In this document: positions 9,681-18,779 of the stretch, in pieces
Layout of the letters: each line of letters begins with the position of its first letter
How positions within the stretch are numbered: the first letter of the stretch is position 1
NCBI GenBank assembly: GCA_040285825.1
Contig: JAUPSS010000006.1
Span: forward strand, 682,001 to 746,000
Length of the DNA: 64,000 bases
Direction of reading: 5' to 3'
Source: Eukaryota sp. TZLM1-RC
Taxonomy: Eukaryota; Metamonada: BaSk clade
Made by a program: the position numbers and the translations under genes
The notes under the pieces: generated by a model
The model's database searches: none
The model's input: only the letters and a program-made list of their open reading frames with translations
Told to the model about the DNA's origin: nothing

Positions 9681-10235
9681 GCATGGTAAATATAGTTTGG
9701 ATAAACATCGTGTTTAAAAATCGTATGTGATTATGCAATTTATTTGCCCTGCCTATCTGCTCTTTACAAATTCAGATTTGCTCTTCGGTTAATGCCCATT
9801 TGTTTTGGGCAAATGTTGTGTCAGCGGATTTGATTTTCTCCCTCACCATCACTAGACCTCTTCTCCTTTGATTATGACGATTCTAGATTTGGGGATCCTT
9901 TTCCCTCACCGTTCTGGGTGACTAAAGCTAGATGCTATCAATTTCCAGGTCCTCCATCCGACATCAAAGCTCGATCAATCTCTAACTGTCGTCACTATTC
10001 CTTGCTTGTGGGGAGTGCATCTCTACTTTCCTTATCGTCTGCTCTCAATCTCATCCTTCTTCAATTACTGTCACCGTTCAGCACTCGTATTTGATCATCA
10101 TTATGTGACCCAGATTGAAAGCCACACAGTCGGACTCGAACACCGAACAGTATGTCGGTCGACTCAATCATCTGCACATCTTCATCATCCTGTCGGCCGA
10201 CCTATCGGATCTTTTATTTGTCCTTCTCTTTCCTA
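9680..10235 (-). repeat. tRNA-derived SINE-like repeat and flank, minus orientation
   Basis: This is the reverse complement of about 32740-33285. The minus strand contains GTGTTCGAGTCC (near 10130), a good match to the RNA polymerase III B box. About 35-45 bases upstream is TGTGCAGATGATTGAGTCGG, an A-box-like sequence. Four diverged copies in the window keep the B box (here, 19770-20130, 32766-33180, 57640-58010). The body after the B box (about 350 bp) is shared but has no coding potential. A SINE is the simplest reading; an RNA-pol-III transcript has not been shown. Confidence 0.45.
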
Positions 10236-10742
10236 TATTTCTATAGTAATGTAGATTTATATATTGATGTTGTTGTTCTTAATCAGTTGTTTTTTATTTC
10301 AACTCTACTACTCTTTTTCCGTATTTCAGTTCTTTCAATATATTTCCTTCTCGTTTAATATTTTGCTATCAAGTTTCTACTGCTGATGGTCTTAAATGAA
10401 TCGCTCTTTTTCGCTTGCTCTTTCCGTCCTTGTGTCATGCGCTGAAGTTCTTATTACTCTTGTTCAAGCTAATGTTGACTTTGATGATATAGTTGTTGTT
10501 GGTTGTTAATTTTTTGCTACTGTTTCACTATTGATATAGTGAGTGCGTTTGCTACTTTTGGTCATTTTAACCAAATTTGGACATGATTAATACTATGTTT
10601 CTGAAGTATCATTAAGTAATTTAAATTCAATGGGGATATATGGTAAATTTATTTAAATGTTTTGTATTATTGGGTGAATTCATTTGAATTTTTGACTTTA
10701 ATTTTGTGTTTTTCGCTGATATTTCTTTGTTATTTTTCACCA
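10235..10742. other. AT-rich spacer between the SINE-like and 180-bp repeats
   Basis: Reverse complement of 32275-32745. No coding potential in either copy. Confidence 0.5.
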
Positions 10743-10925
10743 GAGTCTCTGCCAAATATTGGGAGTAATTCTCTTTATTTTGAGTCTTTAATCACAAATA
10801 CATAAACGACTGATTTATCATCAATCATTCAGTTTGTAATTGTTTGAGGTTGATTACGGTTAAGAAAGATCTGATTACATGTGTCTATATAGTTTGCATG
10901 TTTTTTGGATTTTTGGAGGTTCTGA
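10741..10925 (+). repeat. 180-bp dispersed repeat, copy 2
   Basis: Runs from AGAGTCTCTGCCAAATATTG to TTTTTTGGATTTTTGGAGG. It is followed directly by gypsy RT/integrase sequence on the opposite strand. The same junction occurs at 32040-32090 and 58575-58640. Confidence 0.6.
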
Positions 10926-10931
10926 AAAGCA

Positions 10932-11640
10932 ATGGTCGTTCAGTTTGAGGACAAGGAAACTTATCAAAGTTCCGGGAGGTTGCCGGGGGATCTGGACTAC
11001 GCGGCAGTGTTTCTAGTTGAATCGACGGGCTGGACGGTGGTTGTTCCGTCAGACCAGAGGACGGTGGCAGAGTCGGCAGAGATGTCAACGTTAACATCGA
11101 GTATTAGCTCACCTGGATCAGCAGCCACATAAGCATTCAGAATCTCTGGGGGTAAAGAAGACAGGCAGGGCTTCACGAGATGAATGGCGGTCTTGAATGT
11201 TGAGCCTGAGACAGGATTACGGACTAAGAGAGAGCTAGAGGAGAGAATCCTAAGGACAGCGTAAGGGCTACGAAGTGACCGTGAAGTTAGTCTGGCTTCT
11301 CGCGCAGAACAAAAACTCGGTCATCAATCTGGGGCCGATAGACAGGGTCGGGCATGTCGACATGGGGCTGAGTAGAGGATGAAGCTACAGATTCCCAAGA
11401 GGCAGTGAGTTTCTTTCATAAGATCTGCAGATGTTCAATAAATTCAGGCTTGTCTGGAGGAAGAGAATGGGTGGACAGGGAACGTAATAGTTGATTAGGC
11501 AGTATACGAGGGGAAGTGTCGAATCCAAAGATGAGATTAGGTGGGGAAACGTTTAGAGCTTTTCTTTCTTGAGAGCTCAATACCATCTGGCACAAGGCAA
11601 CAAAGTCGGCCACGATGATGTCAGCCATATATGAAAACAC
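10932..11640 (-). pseudogene. Gypsy integrase, middle and C-terminal part (decayed)
   Basis: From 11640 leftwards the frame gives FVALCQMVLSSQERKALNVS and FGFDTSPRILP, matching the integrase core-to-C-terminus at 23190-23290. After a frameshift near 11415 it continues with SSSLLVRNPVSG, IHLVKPCLSSLPPEI and AADPGEL, matching 31019-31360 nearly word for word. The last 60 bases switch to an RT-derived phrase (KFPCPQTERPLLFRT). The DDE triad is absent. At the 5' side the integrase is joined directly to an RT YxDD region that now reads SYMADIIVA. Confidence 0.6.
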
Positions 11641-11805
11641 TATCGGACTTAAAAACCTTCTTCATAAGGTTCTGGAGTATGGCTGGGACGTTTTTGAGAC
11701 CAAAGGCAGCTCGGGTGTACTTGATTCTTCGGCCGGGGATAGCTATAGCGGACTTCTCTTGGTCGTCAGGATGGAGGTTTAGCTGGCGGTGGACAATAAA
11801 TGTTG
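11640..11805 (-). pseudogene. Gypsy RT palm fragment
   Basis: The minus strand reads LNLHPDDQEKSAIA, then RIKYTRAAFGLKNVPA and LQNLMKKVF. This is the standard Ty3/gypsy RT block before the YxDD motif (compare ...HPxDxxKTAF... FGLxNAPxxFQ... in the family). The following FSYxDDIIVA-like stretch is mutated to SYMAD and fused to integrase. The first catalytic aspartate region is missing. Confidence 0.65.
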
Positions 11806-11961
11806 ACTGTCAATTCTCTCATCTAGTAGAATGTATGTATCATCTAAGTAAGATACTAGAAAAAAACCTTCCATATGATTTAAAAGTTTAAGAACATGAG
11901 ATGTACCTAAACTATACAGAAAAGGAAATATTGTTGGGTCATGTACACGAGAGAATAGCAT
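11779..11961 (-). pseudogene. Second RT fragment with a YLDD box (possibly DIRS-like)
   Basis: A 60-codon frame contains HVLKLLNHMEGFFLVSYLDD followed by TYILLDE. YxDD is the RT catalytic motif. The preceding LKLLNHMEG phrase resembles the LR..G..v..YLDD arrangement of DIRS/pararetrovirus-type RTs more than the gypsy arrangement. It abuts, in another frame, the gypsy RT palm fragment. With only 60 codons the lineage call is tentative; RT origin itself is more secure. Confidence 0.35.
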
Positions 11962-12028
11962 AACAAAGGAGGACAGTTGTTTATCTATGCAACAAGGAAA
12001 ATCAAAGGATAAAATTACAACAATCTAA

Positions 12029-12612
12029 TTAAAGCAGTGACACGTCATCACTACAACTACAATGGCTAAGAGCCAACACTACCTCTTCTTTTTTTTCCAC
12101 GGGTCTTCTTCTTAGGAACATCTTCGTGGAGCAGCAAAAATCGTTTGTAGGCAGCAGTATTCTTGATTGAGTGTACAGGCTCTGTATTGACATTATAGCA
12201 GCGTCGTTGTTGTCAATAGAATCGATGGCATCTATGACATGTTCTCCTTTATCAGCGGCGACGTAAGAATCAAGAATTTCTTTAGGCAAGGAGGAAGTAC
12301 AAGGTTTTACTAGGTGGATTGAGGTTTTAAGCAGGTTCCTAGTGATGGTATTCTTCACTAGGATCGAAGAGTTGGTAAGTTGTTCCTCAACAACATAAGG
12401 TCCTACAAAATGGCCATGAAGCTTGGCTGGTTTGTCTCGGAGAACAAACACACGATCACCAGGTTGAAACTTACTGGTTAAAGGAGCACTAGGCTCAATA
12501 GCAATAGAATCCAGATCTATTTTATTCCAAGAATCGGTAAGAGTTTGAGTTAAGGAAGTAAGATGAGCAAGGTAACAACAACATTTTTCGATAGTGTTTT
12601 TAGTACGAGCAG
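12029..12612 (-). pseudogene. Gypsy integrase C-terminal domain (second copy, minus strand)
   Basis: Open from about 12612 as NTIEKCCCYLAHLTSLTQT, then FQPGDRVFVLRDKPAKLHGH and FVGPYVV, which is the GPY/F module of gypsy integrases. Then IHLVKPCTSSLP and YVAADKGEHVIDAID follow, the family-specific chromodomain-like end. A frameshift near 12190 breaks the reading; in the other frame the usual KNTAAYKRF and a basic tail (KKKTRGKKRR) follow. The core with DDE residues is missing. Confidence 0.65.
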
Positions 12613-12614
12613 TA

Positions 12615-13433
12615 CTATTTCTGGTCTTTCTTTCTTTCTTTCTTTCTTTCCGGGGTTTTTCTTAGGGGAGTCCAGGTTTGTTCGAGATAGTTAATCTGCC
12701 AAAAATTTTTGGGACCTTCGATGTGTACTATGTCGAATTCGAAAGATTGAAGGACGGTTTGGTTATTAATTCTTCGATTAGGGTTTCCAGAGTACTTGTT
12801 AGCTAGTCTATCTTCAAATAGCTGGTAATGTAAAGATCTATGATATTCAGGCAAGAGGACAGTTAATCGTTTAAGGATTTCAGGGATAGAGGAGATAAGG
12901 AAGTCTTCTGCTTCAGACTTCAATAACCTTTTTAAAGGTTCAGGACGGATTCCATTCAGGAATTTACGGGTCAGAGCTTGGGTATTGCTCTGCGGAGTTG
13001 GGGTCTTCCGGTTAACTTTCACAAAGTCACGGGTATACTGCGAAATGGCCTCTTCAGCATCTCGGCAGTTCAGGTTCAGGGTACCACAAGCATACAGCTT
13101 GTAGGCTTGAGCTGTATCCTCTATCTTAGTACAGGACAGGACATGATCGAGAATCTTCTTGGGTTTTCTTGCGGAAATATGGTGAATAATCAGCAATGTA
13201 TCGAGAACCTCAGGGGCGATACTTCTTGGGATGTATTGTAACATCAGGGCTCCAGCATCAGCAACAGAGTTATGAGCATCCACAAGCTCATACAGGTTTT
13301 CAGGGTTCTCATCATCTTCAGAGAACAGGTCAGGTTTATAGGTCAGGTTTATTAGAAGTTCTGAGCCAGGATAGTAACGAGTGCCAAGTTGTATATGCAG
13401 GATATGTACGAGGCACTGAGCCTGTCGACCGCA
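12615..13433 (-). pseudogene. Gypsy gag (capsid-like) fused to the end of RNase H
   Basis: The frame is open from just after a TAA at 13434-13436. It contains LFSEDDENPENLYELVDAHN, then LMLQYIPRSIAPEVLDTLLI, QAYKLYACGTLNLNCRDAEE and AISQYTRDFVKVNRKTP, a retrotransposon-gag-like helical capsid segment. Near residue 230 of this reading it changes abruptly to SFEFDIVHIEGPKNFWQ and YLEQTW, the tail of a gypsy RNase H (family pattern FDIVHIxGxxNxxADxLSR). The fusion ends in a (GAAA)n microsatellite translated as KERKKERKK. It is an internal deletion or recombination product, without nucleocapsid or protease. Confidence 0.55.
12626..12650. repeat. (CTTT)n microsatellite
   Basis: About six uninterrupted CTTT units at the junction between the RNase H tail and the integrase C-terminus of the neighbouring fragment. 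Confidence 0.9.
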
Positions 13434-13599
13434 TTAAGAGCACCAATACCTATCAAGCCTGCCTCTAGACTGAAAAGTCGCGACCCCCTGCTGGTCAACC
13501 TACTTGCATGCAACCTCGTGGAGGAGCCAGAAGAGACAGTCGAAAGGAGGGGAAGAAGTAGTGTTAGTCTATACACTATTAGAGTGTAATAGTCTTAAA

Positions 13600-13830
13600 A
13601 GTATATTCATTATATTTAGTTTACTTGTCGATAAGCTTTTCTTTTGTTTTCATCAGCGTTAGAAAAAAAATTTTCTCTTAGTTTTGATAACAAGGGACAT
13701 TTAACAACCAAAGCGATATGCTAATGTATATTTAACAAATATAAAGACATCCATTTTTCTCTTGATGCAAATAAATAAAAATAAAAATCGGTGACTACAG
13801 AAAACTCATTTTTTCAACAAATACATGTTG
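13600..13830. repeat. Fragment of the 1.57-kb tandem-repeat unit
   Basis: Resembles 43920-44220 and 60640-60920 (CAACCAAAGCGATATGCTAA, AAAAATCGGTGACTACAG). It is noncoding and lies between gag and protease fragments, so it was inserted or recombined into the gypsy cluster. Confidence 0.5.
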
Positions 13831-13849
13831 CCACTTGTCATTCAATCAC

Positions 13850-14472
13850 TTGTAGCGGAACTTCTTGCTCATTATCTTCTTCTCATCATAAAAAGGAATA
13901 CGCATGGGGACAATCTATTCAATGGGGGCCAGGAAGCTTCGAAAATATTTCAGGGTACTTAAACCAGAGGGATCGGACGGAGTGTCTAATTCAGGGTCAT
14001 TTAGCTTGAATGAGGCTTTATCTAAGTCGGGGAGAGAGGAAACAGAGGATACTTGGTTAGAAGGCGAAATATACTGGTCAGGTAAGGCTTCTTCTTCAAG
14101 TATTTGCAGATTTCTGGCAGAGAGGTTCAAGAAAAAGTAGTCAGAGGTCACGATGCCTAGCTTTTCTAGTAAATCACATCCAAATAAATAAATAAATAAG
14201 TGAGAGCAAGGAAGAACAGCAAAGGTTACATCTACACAGGTGAGCCTGGCGGCTCCACTTAAGGCAAAGGCGAGTATTTCGGAGACAAGAGGACAGGAGA
14301 GCGTGGTTATGTCAGCTAAATCCACTTCCAGAGTCTTGTTAGTTAATCTGAGCCTGGCATTTGATAACAAATTACGAGAAATGCATGATACAGTGGCCCC
14401 TGTATCGACCATTCCATTCAGTACAGAGCATTGTGATGGTCTTTGCTCGTTAATGTTAAAAAAATGCGACAT
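13850..14472 (-). pseudogene. Gypsy aspartic protease with linker to RT
   Basis: The main frame (13915-14472, 185 codons) begins NxxxMVDTGATVSCISRNLL, so the retropepsin catalytic motif DTGA is at residues 23-26. Later FGCDLLEKLGI matches the second conserved segment (I-L-G-x-D/N). A linker follows (LQILEEEALPDQY, DLDKASFKLND), also found at 24260-24480. The frame ends at an RT N-terminal remnant at 13850-13915 related to 5770-6050. The protease core is intact as far as can be seen, but it is not connected to RT. Confidence 0.65.
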
Positions 14473-14584
14473 ACAGTAGAAATGTAATGAGATTTATTAC
14501 GAAGAGGAATTGTATTCTCTCTACTTAAGCTAATAGGCGGGATACTAATAAACTATCTCAATAAACTATTAATACTATTCAAGA
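14473..14584. other. Short AT-rich spacer downstream of the integrase
   Basis: It follows the integrase stop and could hold part of a 3' LTR. No matching partner is visible in the window. Confidence 0.3.
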
Positions 14585-15973
14585 CTAACACTGCCTTTTC
14601 CTCTCTTTCGAGCGACGAGCCCTGAAAGCTCTAGTCACAGGAGGAGAACTAATGGAATTGGAACGCTTCTTGGGAGGAGCGTATTTAGTAAAGCGACGTA
14701 CTTTTGAAGTCTTGATGAAGTCTTTATACGCGGCGGTATTTTGGACTGTGGACAAATGTTCAGTGGTGATCTCTTTTCCAGGCCATTGCACTTGGCAAAA
14801 GTCACCGTCCTGACTAAGCACCTTTTCAATGATGTGTTCTTCGACATCACCTGCAGCGACCCATGAGTGGAACTCATCGTTGGTGGGCAGGCTTGAGTGC
14901 CAGAGTCCTAAATGTTTGACACTAGCTTGTACAATCGTACCGGTGCAGAGATTCTTAATATTCACAGACGAATTAGATACGATTTCGGTAATTAGGAAAG
15001 GTCCTAAATAATCTCCACGTAGTTTAGCGTAGGAGCTGGAAGCTCGTAATACCAATTGACCAACTTCAAAAGGATTTGCAGTTGTGGATCCAGTTAGCTT
15101 GGAAGCTTTGGAAGCTTGATGGTGTGCTGCCTTTTCCTGCATTTCTTTCAACCTTCGAAATTTAGATTGAATTTCTGAAATAAAAGATGACTCAGACGTC
15201 GAGCTTTCAATGATTTCAAGAATTTTGCCAGGGTCTGATCTAGGAGACACATCTGAGCCAAAGATCACTTGGTATGGAGTGTGGTTAGTTATTGAGCTCT
15301 TGGAAGAGTTGATCAATAATTGCACATAAGGCAAGTATTCATACCACACATCGTAGGCGTTGAAGTTTACGAGCAATTTCCGTAGATTTTGCAGGATGTC
15401 TCTGTGTCGGCGCTCTACCAAGCCGTTGGACTGAGAAAACCTAGAAATTGACTTTGACACCTCTATGCCCAAAAATTTGCTTAGTTCGTCAAAGACAGCT
15501 TTGGAAAATTCGGGTCCATTATCGCTGTGGATCTGAAATGGAATACCGAAGATGGCACAGACTTTCCAAATTAATGCATCTGCAGTAAGATTGGCATTTA
15601 TCTCCTTTAAAGACATGATGATCGTAAACCTAGAGAAGCTGTCAATAAATACGAGGATGTATTTGTAGCCTTCCTGATCTTCTGGAAGAGGACCAATAAC
15701 GTCGGCGTTGACACGAGCAAAAGTTCTGTCAGCCCACAATGAACCGGTTGGGGGAACATGCAGTTTGGGAACTGGCTTAGTTTTCTGACAGGAGGGGCAT
15801 TCTTGGACGTGCTTATTAATGTCAGTGAGCTTGTTTGGCCACCAATAATCGCTGTTCCTGAGCTTGTTCAGGCTTTCAGCTTTGCTTGGATGGCCTCCTT
15901 GCAGAAGTCCCTGCAACAAGTTAAGAGTGTCCTTAATGAGTGATTTGGGAATCAATATCTTTTTGTTGAACAC
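14585..15973 (-). CDS. Gypsy integrase, 462-codon open frame, best-preserved gene in the window
   Basis: A zinc-binding region opens the frame: H28, then C59-P-S-C62. The first histidine of the usual HHCC pair is not evident; the QGLLQGGH context has Gln there. The catalytic triad is D91 (NADVIGPL), D151 (HSDNGPEF) and E187 (GLVERRH), giving D,D-35-E spacing as in retroviral and Ty3/gypsy integrases. A GPF motif (LRGDYLGPFLI) follows. A chromodomain-like segment (VEEHIIEKVL, CQVQWPG) and a very basic tail close the frame. The enzyme would insert element cDNA into chromosomes. Upstream, a stop near 15995 and a frameshift separate it from RNase H. It has fewer A/T-rich codons than the flanking repeats. 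Confidence 0.8.
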   Translation of the reverse strand: MFNKKILIPKSLIKDTLNLLQGLLQGGHPSKAESLNKLRNSDYWWPNKLTDINKHVQECPSCQKTKPVPKLHVPPTGSLWADRTFARVNADVIGPLPEDQEGYKYILVFIDSFSRFTIIMSLKEINANLTADALIWKVCAIFGIPFQIHSDNGPEFSKAVFDELSKFLGIEVSKSISRFSQSNGLVERRHRDILQNLRKLLVNFNAYDVWYEYLPYVQLLINSSKSSITNHTPYQVIFGSDVSPRSDPGKILEIIESSTSESSFISEIQSKFRRLKEMQEKAAHHQASKASKLTGSTTANPFEVGQLVLRASSSYAKLRGDYLGPFLITEIVSNSSVNIKNLCTGTIVQASVKHLGLWHSSLPTNDEFHSWVAAGDVEEHIIEKVLSQDGDFCQVQWPGKEITTEHLSTVQNTAAYKDFIKTSKVRRFTKYAPPKKRSNSISSPPVTRAFRARRSKERKRQC

Positions 15974-16106
15974 AGTTGTTGAAAGAGGGGTCTTTGGAAG
16001 CTATGGCAAGCTTCTGTTCGGACCTAATCCTACAGAGCCATGGCTCGAAAATAGGTACGTCGTTGCAACATCGTTCTCTGACCACCATGATACGTCCGAA
16101 GTTGTT

Positions 16107-16586
16107 TCAGTCTTCGATGTAGTATCTTTCATTTTCTGTTCCATCAATTATATCGATGTAAAATATTGGATGAAAATTTGGAGACATTTGATGGGACAAA
16201 TGATTGATCTCTTGATGGTCTATAGGCGGAACTATTCGAGACAACATATCAGCCCAGAAGCTGATATCTTCCCCTTTGGTATGTACCAAATCAAAGCAGA
16301 ATTCTGGGAATATGGGTAACCATCTGGTTACAATTCTGTTCTTCTCAGGAGCCGTGAACATGTAGGTAAGGTTTTGATGGTCTGTGAACATAACCAGTTT
16401 CGTTCCTTTCAAGTAGTTTTCAAAACCACTTTGAGTCAACATGAGCAGGATGGCATAGAGTTCCTTTTGGTTTGTCGGCCAGTTCTTTTGCGAGTTGGTT
16501 AACAACCGGCTGAAGAAGCTGATAGGCCTACATTTCCTGTTGATCAGGGAGGTACCGGGGTCGTCGACTTGTTCGATTTGTTCCCA
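16107..16586 (-). pseudogene. Gypsy RNase H domain
   Basis: Starts near EQIEQVDDPGTS, then RPISFFSRLLTNSQKNWPT, KELYAILLML, MFTDHQNLTYMF and FDLVHTKGED with ADMLSR. These are the ordered motifs of a Ty3/gypsy RNase H, which removes the RNA strand during reverse transcription. It lies just upstream of the integrase on the same strand, in a different frame and with one stop between. The RT that should precede it is missing; a Ser/Pro-rich fragment occupies its place. Confidence 0.7.
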
Positions 16587-16606
16587 TATGAAGAAGTATA
16601 AAGAAG

Positions 16607-16840
16607 TTAAAGATACGAAGGAAGGTTCGAAGTGCTAGGAATGGAATCACTAGCCTTGAGAGGGGAAACAGACAGATTATTAACTCCACTTACTGTTGAA
16701 GTTAGAGGAGATCCTGAAGTTGGAACGGCAGGATTTTGACTGACTCTCCTTACAGTTGGAACTGAAGGAGGTTGATGGGAGGATGGAACCTCAGACTCAG
16801 GTCTAGGAGATGAAGTTGGGACTTCAGTGTCTTGTCGAGA
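16607..16840 (-). pseudogene. Ser/Pro-rich segment of a gypsy polyprotein
   Basis: About 75 codons such as TSSPRPESEVPSSHQPPSVP and ASDSIPSTSNLP. Low-complexity Ser/Pro-rich linkers are common in gag proteins. Here it stands where RT would be expected, so it marks a rearrangement. At 16850 it joins an unrelated repeat. Confidence 0.35.
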
Positions 16841-16847
16841 AACCCTC

Positions 16848-17040
16848 CACAAACTCCAATTCAATTGGTATAAGGTCAATTCCAACGAGGACGCAGAAAG
16901 GGAGTTCTCTATCTATAGAGAAAACTTTGCAAACATTCTGAGAATGTCTTCATACATCACAGATGTATCAGCAACGATCGAAGATGTGAATCACTGGAGT
17001 GCAGTATTTATCTTCCAATATCAACAGTGGCACATGCTGG
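16848..17040 (+). repeat. Repeat shared with 28290-28480 (inverted)
   Basis: The plus strand here is about 85-90% like the reverse complement of 28290-28480 by eye. It is open as LQFNWYKVNSNEDAEREFSI, then YRENFANILRMSSYI and NHWSAVFIFQYQQWHML. The other copy has indels. It could be a gag or host-derived fragment; I do not recognise it. Confidence 0.4.
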
Positions 17041-17068
17041 CTTCTCGTGCAGAACAAAAACTCGGTCA

Positions 17069-17356
17069 TCAGGAGAGCGTGGTTATGTCAGCTAAATCCA
17101 CTTCCAGAGTCTTGTTAGTTAATCTGAGCCTGGCATTTGATAACAAGTCACGAGAAATGCATGATACAGTGGCCCCTGTATCGACCATTCCATTCTGTAC
17201 AGAGCATTGGTCTACATGGATCTTCAAGTGTAATTGTTTCTTGTCAATGGGATTGTTGAGTTCTGGGGCTGATAGAAAAACGTAGGGTTCTGAGTTCTGG
17301 ACAGGAGCGGTTTCAGTTAACTGGGTCTTTATTGAATTTCTATAGAAATAAAACAT
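17069..17356 (-). pseudogene. Gypsy aspartic protease, second minus-strand copy (N-terminal part)
   Basis: Contains NGMVDTGATVSCISRDLLSN, almost identical to the protease at 13915-14472, but is cut after LADITTLS by the repeat at 16848-17040. The upstream 60 residues (FLSAPELNNPIDKKQLHLK) are not present in the other copy. It retains the DTGA active-site motif and lacks the second half of the fold. Confidence 0.6.
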
Positions 17357-17379
17357 AACTGAAAAAACTAATACAAAAA

Positions 17380-18175
17380 CCTATCAAAACCTACGAGCAC
17401 CTTCAATTCTCTGAAAAATAGAATTCAATGCTTGATTGCATCTAAAACTGTTCTTTTGGATGATGCAGCTCAATTCACTACATAAATCAATCCAACCAAA
17501 ACGTTTAAAAGCTTCTTTGGTTTTTTGTACCATCCCCCATGGACATTGAAAACCAAAGGAACTATTTCTGAAATTAAATTGTATTCTTTGAGAATACTGT
17601 ACTTCCTAAGTTTTGTAGCAAATGCTTGGCAGTAAGCATCTTGCCACTGATTTCCAAAACCTTAGACTATGGTAATATCGAAAGCAATCTTTGATTTGGG
17701 ATCAAATAAATCAAGAATTTTGTTAAACCAATTTCAAATTCTTTTTCTTTTTAATAATTTGAAACTTCTAATACAAAGTCTCTTACCTCATCGTGTCTAT
17801 TTTTAATACAACGCGAGACACCATTACATTGAAAACTGTGATTCAAGCCAAGATTTCCATAATGACATCTAGGGCACTGATGGTGAACTTTAACTGAAAG
17901 CAATCTTGAACTTAAAAAATGCAGCATTCAATCATTTGAAAAAGTAAAATTCAATTAGAAGGAAAAACATTGAAAAAACTACCTGATGATTCAGAACAGT
18001 TGGCTTTTAGTTGTAGCTTTTCCATTTCATTCATGTTAAACAGAATAAAATTGATTTCAGATTTGTAAAAAGCTTTGGTTACGACAGATTGAGAAATTAC
18101 AATATTTTCATCCCACATAGACTCATGTCCTACAAAATGTGGATTTCAAGTAGAACAAAATAAATCTAAGTCGGA
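17380..18175 (-). pseudogene. LINE-C: RLE-type non-LTR retrotransposon C-terminal region
   Basis: Reads leftwards as WDENIVISQSVVTKAF, MNEMEKLQLKANCSESSGSF, then HHQCPRCHYGNLGLNHSFQC with RHDEVRDFV, a zinc-knuckle (CxxC, H, C) block of R2/NeSL-like elements. Then come DPKSKIAFDITIV, the K-rich core FATKLRKYSIL, and SEIVPLVFNVHGGW. FDITIV plus KLRKY is the PD-(D/E)xK-type nuclease pattern, and VPLVFNVHGGW matches the family's C-terminal phrase. There are several stops and at least two frameshifts. It is clearly a different lineage from LINE-A and LINE-B. Confidence 0.6.
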
Positions 18176-18184
18176 ATTTGAATT

Positions 18185-18368
18185 TGAGGTTCCAACTTCT
18201 ATGTGAGTCCTAAGTACCACCTTAAGCTTGTCAGGGGGATCCCGTTGACAAAGAACTTCATTTTAGCCGGTTTAGAGAGGGTGGAAGGACAGAGACGGGC
18301 AAGTCTGAGGAACTGAGAGATGTTAGAAGTGGTTGCTTCGTCAAAAGTGGTTTCCCCGGTGGTCATAA
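18185..18368 (-). pseudogene. Short ORF, probably gypsy-derived
   Basis: The minus strand reads TTFDEATTSNISQFLRLARL and PSTLSKPAKMKFFVNG before a stop. Its base composition is closer to the gypsy genes than to the flanking AT-rich repeats. I cannot assign a domain. Confidence 0.25.
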
Positions 18369-18379
18369 ATAAGTAAACA

Positions 18380-18730
18380 GTTAAAATCTGAATGATTGAT
18401 GATAACTCAGTCGTTTATGTATTTATGATCAGAGATTCAAAATAAAAAGAATTACTCTCAATATTTGGTGGAGACTCTCAAATTGAAAACAATAATGATG
18501 ATGAATAGTACTCCTACAAATCCAAAAACATGTAAACTATACAGACACATGTAATCAGATCTTTCTTGACAGTAACCAACCTTAAACAGTTAAAATCTGA
18601 ATGATTGATGATAACTCAGTCGTTTATGTATTTATGATCAGAGATTCAAAATAAAAAGAATTACTCTCAATATTTGGTGGAGACTCTCAAATTGAAAACA
18701 ATAATGATGATGAATAGTACTCCTACAATA
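18380..18730 (-). repeat. Tandem dimer of the 180-bp repeat family, 209-bp period
   Basis: The sequence from the GAGACTCTCAAATTG block to CAGTCGTTTATG occurs twice in tandem; the same block is at 18471 and 18680. The period includes about 30 extra bases (GTAGGAGTACTATTCATC) that also resemble the upstream edge of copies at 3710 and 34170. This shows the family can exist as a tandem satellite as well as single copies. Confidence 0.7.
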
Positions 18731-18779
18731 GCATTCAAATAACGAACAACAACAACAACAACTACTTCATCAAAGCCAA

